Assembly: GCA_009801015.1 (NCBI GenBank)
Contig: VHZZ01003559.1
Location: 66,391 to 90,832, forward strand
Origin: Silene noctiflora
Lineage: Eukaryota; Streptophyta; Magnoliopsida; Caryophyllales; Caryophyllaceae
DNA length: 24,442 bases
Reading direction: 5' to 3'
The notes under the pieces: generated by a model
What the model was told of the DNA's origin: nothing
What the model saw: only the letters and a program-made list of their open reading frames with translations
Database searches by the model: none
Part shown: positions 19,837-24,442 of the stretch, piece after piece
Position numbering within the stretch: position 1 is the stretch's first letter
Layout of the letters: every line of letters starts with the position of its first letter
Position numbers and translations under genes: made by a program

Positions 19837-20280
19837 TGTTGGTGTATGGGGGAGTATAGGAAGTAGAGTGGAGATTAGTTGTTAGTTAGTTTGATTAGTT
19901 GAAGTTGATTAGTTGGAGTTTAGTTGAGGGAATTTGTTTGTTTATTAATTTATTTGTGAATTTTTTGGATACGCTTGGGTACATAGAAAAGGGATTGGAG
20001 GTCCTCTATTTATAGAGCTCATCCCCATTCTCCTACATCCTAAGAACACTCTAAAATGAGACATTCTAGAACGACCTAGACATATAACTCTCTAGAGTTC
20101 TCTACCATTAATACACGTCTAGAAGGTTCTAGGTTGTTCTACATAAATGTAGAACATACATGACTCTTCTAGACTCCTCTAGTTGTTTCTACATTATTCT
20201 ACAATATTCCGGATACTTCTAGAACATTCCGAAAACTTCTAAACCATTCTAGAACACACTAAAAGTCTCATACTTCAACA
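19837..20280 (-). repeat. Copia 5' LTR with heat-shock elements
   Basis: 444 bp. In transcription order (right to left) U3 holds TTCTAGAA at 20247-20254, a perfect three-unit heat-shock element TTCTAGAACATTC at 20217-20229, GAAGGTTC at 20122-20129 and TTCTAGAA at 20064-20071. Then comes TATAAATAG (plus 20006-20014) and R/U5. The order HSE cluster, TATA, gag is what a heat-responsive LTR promoter would look like. Confidence 0.9.
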
Positions 20281-20312
20281 AATACAAATGGTAAACAAAT
20301 GATTGAGACAGA

Positions 20313-20908
20313 GAAAATATATGGTTGAGCTTGCTAAAATACTCCATGGATACGCATATACGGAGTTTCATCAATATAGCAAACCTTTCAACAATCTCAG
20401 TCCAAAGAAATTAGGTAGATTTCGATGAAATTAATCGTTCTACAATTCCAGCTATCTTATACTACTACTACTACTAGTTGATAATTCAGCATCTTAAGTT
20501 CTTAACCATAACTGGTACCTCAATCATGTCGGAGTAATATAGTGTTCAATCAAAAAATCGTTTTTGATCTCGGAACCTAAATCCATTATACGGAGTAATT
20601 TATAACACGATTGTTAGGCCCATATATCATGTAGTGTCATGGGCTCGCTATGTGTGTAACCCTAACTATCTAATTCGTTGTGCTAGTGAATGAAAAAAGT
20701 AATTTGTTCAGGCTAATACGCATCTCTTAACCTTATTGCAAATTGTTGAGTAAAACGGTCTCTTAACATAAGACCAGCCCAATAATCAAAAAGCCCAATA
20801 TATAAGAAAAAAAAAATAAACAACTTCCACGGTTGTTCCTCACGATTGATACCACATCTCTCAACCTCTCTTGTTTGCCTTCCTACAACTCCATCCTCGC
20901 CAACCAGA
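20313..20908. other. AT-rich spacer, no gene
   Basis: Contains a CTA trinucleotide run (about 20461-20475), two ACGGAGT motifs typical of MITE debris in this kind of genome, and an ACGGTCTC-type motif near 20756. No credible frame. Confidence 0.6.
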
Positions 20909-20994
20909 GATTGATACCACCTGCATAACCTCTGAATCCAACTTGTGACCCGATTGATACCACCTACATAACCTCTGAATCCAACTTGTGACCC
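20909..20994 (+). repeat. 43-bp tandem duplication
   Basis: The unit starting GATTGATACCACCT occurs at 20909 and 20952 with about two mismatches. A partial third GATTGATACCAC lies just upstream (about 20845). Confidence 0.9.
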
Positions 20995-21291
20995 GACTAG
21001 CTTTTCCACATAACTTTTCCACACAAGTATTCATCTCAAAGCCATGAGTTTCTTGTTTAAAACATTCGATTTTCAAGCTAAAATCAGTAGTTATCATCTA
21101 AAAATTGTTAGTTGACTTTATAAAGCAATATCTAAACTCGTAACCAGAAGAACAAAATAAAAACTTGATTTTTCTTCATTATCACTGAAGTTTTCAAACT
21201 AAAACTAGGGAGTATGAGGTTAAAACTTTTAGCTAATTTTCCACAATTTTCAGTTAATGTAATTTTGAGTCTACTATGTAGTAAAGATACT

Positions 21292-21443
21292 AACGTAATT
21301 GGAAACCCAAATCTCAGCTTAAAACTTCAAGTTCTTATTATAAAAATATGAGTATTCAAAAGATTTTAATGTAATTGGAACCCATCTCAACTTAACACTC
21401 CAAGTTCTTAGTATAAAAACTTGAGTATTCAAGCTAAAACAAT
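21292..21443 (+). repeat. 76-bp tandem duplication, diverged
   Basis: Two adjacent copies begin AACGTAATTGGAA (21292) and AATGTAATTGGAA (21368). They share AAGTTCTTA.TATAAAAA and GAGTATTCAA. A partial trace (TTAATGTAATTT) is seen near 21254. Confidence 0.85.
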
Positions 21444-22100
21444 AAATGGAGTTTAGAATTATGGAATTTTAATTGTAAAATTAGAAATTTTCAATCAAAT
21501 TAGAACCTAGGTAGTTGACGACTTACTAGCCTTGGCGGTGACGGTGACCATCAACATTCTTCATCTATGGAAGGTGGTGAGGATGTGTATTTGCAAGAGG
21601 TGGTGGAGCCAGTGGTGGCGGCGAGCAGGTGGAGGCCGTAAGGAGGTGGATCGCAAATGGATGTGGTGGAGGAATTGTCATTGACTAGGTGGTGGAAGGT
21701 ATGAGTTGTGTGACAATTAAATACAGAGTTTTCGGTTTTTTTTAAATTTGTGTTTATAGAGGGATTTAATGGACTATTCTCTTCTATTGGGTCTGTCATA
21801 TGTTATAGGAAGGTCCTATAGGAGAGTTATTGTAACATTATATCAGACAACTAAACAAAAAAAAATCATCAATCCTAACTAGCCAGCAGTCATACCCGAC
21901 CCCTACTAAGATTGATACGTGCTCACATTATTTTATAAGGCCACAAGATAAACCGGGTGATTTCATCCCTACGTTTGTTTGAAATTAAATAATTTTGATG
22001 ATTGAGAACATTCATTTGTGTTGCGCTACGTACTCGTCATAAGTATGAGTTTGTGATACACACCAAAATATTGGAGGCTAAGCTAGTAATTTATGTTTTT
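21444..22100. other. Spacer with a GGTGG-rich block
   Basis: Positions 21530-21705 are unusually G-rich (GGTGGTGG, GGCGGCGAG) with long frames on both strands but no recognisable protein. It may be the remnant of a gene exon. The rest is AT-rich. Confidence 0.4.
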
Positions 22101-22240
22101 AATTACTTATTCCCCAAGCTAATTAGACTATAAATAGATGGGTTAGATGTAATGAAATCATCAATGAATGAATTATTCAATTTCTTATCTTATTCTCTAA
22201 ATTATCTATTTCAGGTTAGAAACCAAGTACTCTTTTTTTC
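22101..22240 (+). repeat. Possible LTR promoter remnant
   Basis: CTATAAATAGATGGGTTAGA followed by GTAATGAAATCATCAATGAATGAATT is the usual look of the TATA/R region of Ty1/copia LTRs. No LTR ends, primer site or coding partner were found. Confidence 0.35.
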
Positions 22241-22975
22241 CTAGAGTTCTACATTTCTTACTCATTTGGGAGCATATCAATATTTAACAACTTTCCTCTA
22301 TCGTTTTCATTGTTTTGTTTTACTGTTTTATCGACATCTCTTCATTTATTTTGGATTGCATCAGTTTCTTAATGGTACCATTAACAAACCAAAAGCACCG
22401 TGTACAATAGATGATTGAGAAACTATTCACTCTTGCTCGTGTCTTGGTTGATGAATACTATCGATCCTGGGGTACGTTGTCTTCTTTCTAATTATGACCT
22501 TGGAAAGCATAGTGTTTGTGGGATGACCTCCACGGACGCCTTAGCATTGTTGATTGACCACGTATACAAGTAAATGTCGCCCTCCATGATTGTCATTAAA
22601 AAGAGTCCATGTTATTGCGATTTGCTATGGGTAGTGACAGGCTATCACAAACTTTGTCAAACATAACCCTACGGTTGCTAACTTATATAGTCAGAAAAAG
22701 TAGAATCCGGAATCTTGTAATCTGGTGAGTTTGGATATCGTCTATCACCCGTTTAGGATAAAGTTTCTCACTTGCGCCATGAATATTGTTGGAACAACGT
22801 TGTAGGCTTGTCTCCTTAATCAAGATTTTGATCAGAGGGGGATATTGGTTATATGGGTTCCCTCCTGCTCTGGCATATGGATTATTACGGCCTGCCTGGC
22901 TAAGGTTTTGCCCATGGATATATGGATTGTTAAATCCAACAACATTATCAACATTCGCTCGATATCTGAAATTTT
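22241..22975. other. Unassigned region before the LINE
   Basis: No plus-strand gene. On the minus strand about 22800-22960 reads as a peptide rich in Asn, Pro, Tyr, Gly and Gln with NNPY and GNPY repeats, which could be retroelement gag-like debris. Frames break quickly on either side. Confidence 0.35.
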
Positions 22976-23121
22976 GAGGCTCTAAAGTCCTACTTATTAG
23001 TCATCCCTAGTGGAGTCATTGCCAAAATTGAAGAAATTTGCAGGAATTTTCTCTGGGATGGTGGTGTTGAACATCTGAGAACACCATTTGTATCCTAGGA
23101 GAAAATTTTCAAACCAACGAA

Positions 23122-23154
<33 letters not shown>
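23122..23154 (+). repeat. 33-base G homopolymer
   Basis: Thirty-three uninterrupted Gs inside the LINE frame, where the family encodes a short Lys-Glu-Gly-Gly stretch. See findings. Confidence 0.95.
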
Positions 23155-23155
<1 letters not shown>

Positions 23156-23549
23156 GAAGATTGGGACTCAAGAATGACATTATAATGAATAAGGTAGTTG
23201 TTGGCAAGCTAGTATGTGGATAAATTCTAAATCTAACCACCTTTTGGGTCGAATGGGCATGTCACATCTACCTCAAAAATGTAAACTAACAAAGCTATTC
23301 TCCCTTTGAAGACTCTAGCTTGTTTCAGATTAAAAATGCTATAACAGAGGCATATCAGCAGAATAACTGGACTACATAGAAAGGCTAAGGGTATATTATT
23401 TCAAAAGGCTACGAATGGCTAAGGAACAAAGGGGAGATAAAAATAAAATAGAGGAATAATCTCATACAGAACAAATTGATCATAATTAAACACGGAATGC
23501 TAGCCTGGATGTATCACCATAAAAGCTTGAATACAAATGCAAAACTTTG

Positions 23550-23837
23550 GGGGTGTCTGGTTTGAACTTTTGGAATGGATTCAGTCCATTCCGGTGTTTT
23601 GTTGGAGCATTTTGGAATGGAGTTAGATACCTGATGGATTCTAACTCCATTCTAACCCCTTGAAATCTCATACCCACCTCCCCCCTCAAGTTTCTAACTC
23701 CATTCCACCCAAACATTATCATTCCCCATTCCCGGATTAAACCAAACAGTTATAAACATGTATGGGGTTTTAACTCCATACCTTCATAGAGTTTGAATCC
23801 ATTCCATTCCATTCCTAATGTTGAACCAAATGACCCC
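23550..23837. mobile_element. MITE inserted in the LINE (Tourist-like candidate)
   Basis: 288 bp with ends GGGGTGTCTGGTTTGAAC and, reversed, GGGGTCATTTGGTTCAAC (13 of 18 match). It splits the LINE zf-RVT coding sequence between NAKL and the CGSE motif, which resumes right after. Flanks are TTG and TTA; a mutated TTA duplication would suit PIF/Harbinger. The interior is rich in GGAATGGA / CCATTCC units that pair with each other. Confidence 0.75.
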
Positions 23838-24211
23838 TTAAATGATTGAGAGTCACGGATGATTATACCTATTTTTTGTGGAAGTGAATTAGAGGTTCTT
23901 GAGCATCTGTTTTTTAAGTGTACTTACAGTCTTGCGAACCTTGAGAAATGGATCAGAGTTTTCCTTCCTTATATGGGAATCTTGTAGTGGAGACTTTATA
24001 GGGTGGGTACCCAAGATGAAACAAGAGGGATTAATGTAACCTTAAATGCTTGCATGTACCATATTTGACAACAAAGAAATATGAGCAAGTTCGAGCTCAA
24101 ATTGATAAAACCAAAAAAACTTGCACAATCAATCATGGAGGAGTTGTGCAAAAAGGTTCCATGGTTGTTTAAAGAAGCCAGTGGGATAGGAGATGGTATA
24201 AGAAGATTCAT

Positions 24212-24350
24212 TTAGAAACCTAGGGATTCAGTGAAGAGATTTGAGACGGAGAGATAAGGAAAACGGATGGTTTTCCCATCTGATTTTGTCGTTCGAATAT
24301 AACCTATTAGGTTTTGTTGCTTTTTGGCTAATGGTGTATTTGGGCCTATT
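24212..24350 (+). other. LINE 3' end / UTR
   Basis: Follows the LINE coding end. It has no coding signal and leads to the LTR edge at 24351. No poly(A) tail is seen before that edge. Confidence 0.45.
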
Positions 24351-24442
24351 TGTAACACCCCCATTTACACAGGAGCCTTTAGCAAGACATTCCCGAATAA
24401 ATAAGACTGTTACCATCTCGGTTACCCGAGGTAGTGCATAAC
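24351..24442 (-). repeat. End of a chromovirus LTR, opposite orientation, cut by window end
   Basis: TGTAACACCC..., AGGAGCCTT, TTCCC, TTACCATCTCGGTT and CCC occur in the same order as in the reverse complement of 4224-4298, the last ~75 bp of the first LTR. No primer-binding site lies outside (24300-24350), so 24351 is the outer edge of a 3' LTR or solo LTR on the minus strand, inserted in LINE sequence. The rest lies beyond the window. Confidence 0.82.

Larger units (their letters stand above)
17822..20280 (-). mobile_element. Ty1/copia deletion derivative, complete with both LTRs
   Basis: 2459-bp element on the minus strand. Both LTRs run TGTTGG...TTCAACA in plus orientation and the whole is flanked by a perfect 5-bp duplication AATAC (17817-17821, 20281-20285). 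A perfect primer site GCTCTGATACCA (reverse of TGGTATCAGAGC, 19823-19834) lies next to the right, 5' LTR. A purine tract AAGGAGGAG borders the left, 3' LTR. The interior keeps gag and the first part of RT only; protease, integrase, most of RT and RNase H are missing. By eye the LTRs differ at about 4% of sites, so insertion is not very recent. Confidence 0.93.
17755..20312. mobile_element. Small Stowaway-like MITE split by the copia element
   Basis: The sequence left of the copia element (17772-17788) has CAATCATTTGTTTACC, and the sequence right of it (about 20291-20306) has GGTAAACAAATGATTG, its exact reverse complement over 16 bp. Weaker Stowaway-type ends (CCATCCGGTCC and GAGACAGAG) lie outside. 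With the copia insertion removed, the two halves form a ~90-bp hairpin element. Boundaries beyond the core are approximate. Confidence 0.65.
22976..24211 (+). pseudogene. LINE ORF2: RT C-terminus and zf-RVT domain, broken
   Basis: 3' part of a plant L1-type non-LTR retrotransposon. It reads IPSGVIAKIEEICRNFLWDG and HLRTPFVS (then TAG replacing the usual Trp), and EKIFKP up to the G33 run. It resumes with LGLKNDIIMNKVVVGKLV and WVEWACHIYLKNVN. The zf-RVT region follows: GYEWLRNKGEIK, HGMLAWMYHHKSLNTNAKL, a 288-bp MITE, and then IFCGSELEVLEHLFFKC with the zinc-type C...H-X4-C. The end is GINVTLNACMYHI*QQRNMSKF and MEELCKKV. Stops of all three kinds and frame changes make it non-functional. The endonuclease and RT catalytic core are absent, as usual for 5'-truncated LINEs. 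Confidence 0.88.

Noticed and set aside
20713-21097. Minus-strand frames with repeated RVTSWIQRLCRWYQS
   Set aside because: The repeat in the peptide only reflects the 43-bp DNA duplication; no coding signal.
21551-21799. G-rich block with long frames on both strands
   Set aside because: Frames arise from GGTGG repeats; no recognisable protein, so kept only as a compositional note.
22410-22465. KLFTLARVLVDEYY reading, reminiscent of the end of a LINE ORF1 DUF4283 domain
   Set aside because: Too short, followed at once by stops, and no neighbouring DUF4283 motifs were found.
22786-22977. Plus-strand frame with a Trp/Leu/Tyr-rich peptide
   Set aside because: It is the complement of an NPY/G-rich minus-strand reading and has no family resemblance.

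Overview
This is a stretch of nuclear DNA from a flowering plant, built mostly of old, nested transposable elements around a few host-gene remnants. The evidence is a spliced WRKY gene with GT-AG introns, a plant class II small heat-shock protein start, chromovirus, copia and LINE fragments, Stowaway and Tourist-type MITEs, and a tRNA-derived SINE, all in AT-rich spacer. Repeat style (Stowaway ends, 'ACGGAGTA' and 'TAAGACGG' motifs, LTRs with ACTCGATCGAGT palindromes) makes me think of Caryophyllales, but that is an impression, not a proof.

Layout. 1-265: probable reversed LTR fragment with palindromic motifs. 283-4298: 5'-truncated Ty3/gypsy chromovirus (Tekay/Del type): broken pol, polypurine tract and a complete 1452-bp 3' LTR ending inside a LINE ORF1 remnant (4301-4795, minus). 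5119-6462: element with long inverted ends, its right arm carrying a SINE. 6673-7101: Tourist/PIF-Harbinger MITE. 7248-7699: heat-shock promoter plus the first ~65 codons of a class II small heat-shock protein, cut off by a second chromovirus LTR and gag (7674-9684), which is followed by a third LTR-like piece (9686-10247, minus). 10248-14853: AT-rich spacer with several candidate MITEs. 14854-15939: the only gene that looks intact, a three-exon WRKY50/51-like factor. 15940-17755: mostly unexplained. 17755-20312: a nest in which a small Stowaway-like MITE was split by a Ty1/copia deletion derivative with a perfect AATAC target duplication, and the copia 3' LTR was later hit by another Stowaway. 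20313-22975: spacer with tandem repeats and a possible LTR piece. 22976-24345: 3' part of a LINE ORF2, carrying a G33 run and a MITE. 24351-24442: outer end of an LTR related to the one at 2847-4298, in opposite orientation.

Likely functional output is limited to the WRKY gene. The most interesting points are: the copia LTR, whose U3 carries clustered heat-shock elements including perfect three-unit sites, as in the heat-activated ONSEN family; the truncated sHSP that keeps an apparently intact heat-shock promoter; the palindrome arrays just upstream of the chromovirus LTR TATA box; and the chromovirus integrase/chromodomain frame, in which all ten premature stops are TAG. I found no CRISPR array, operon or bacterial-type feature.
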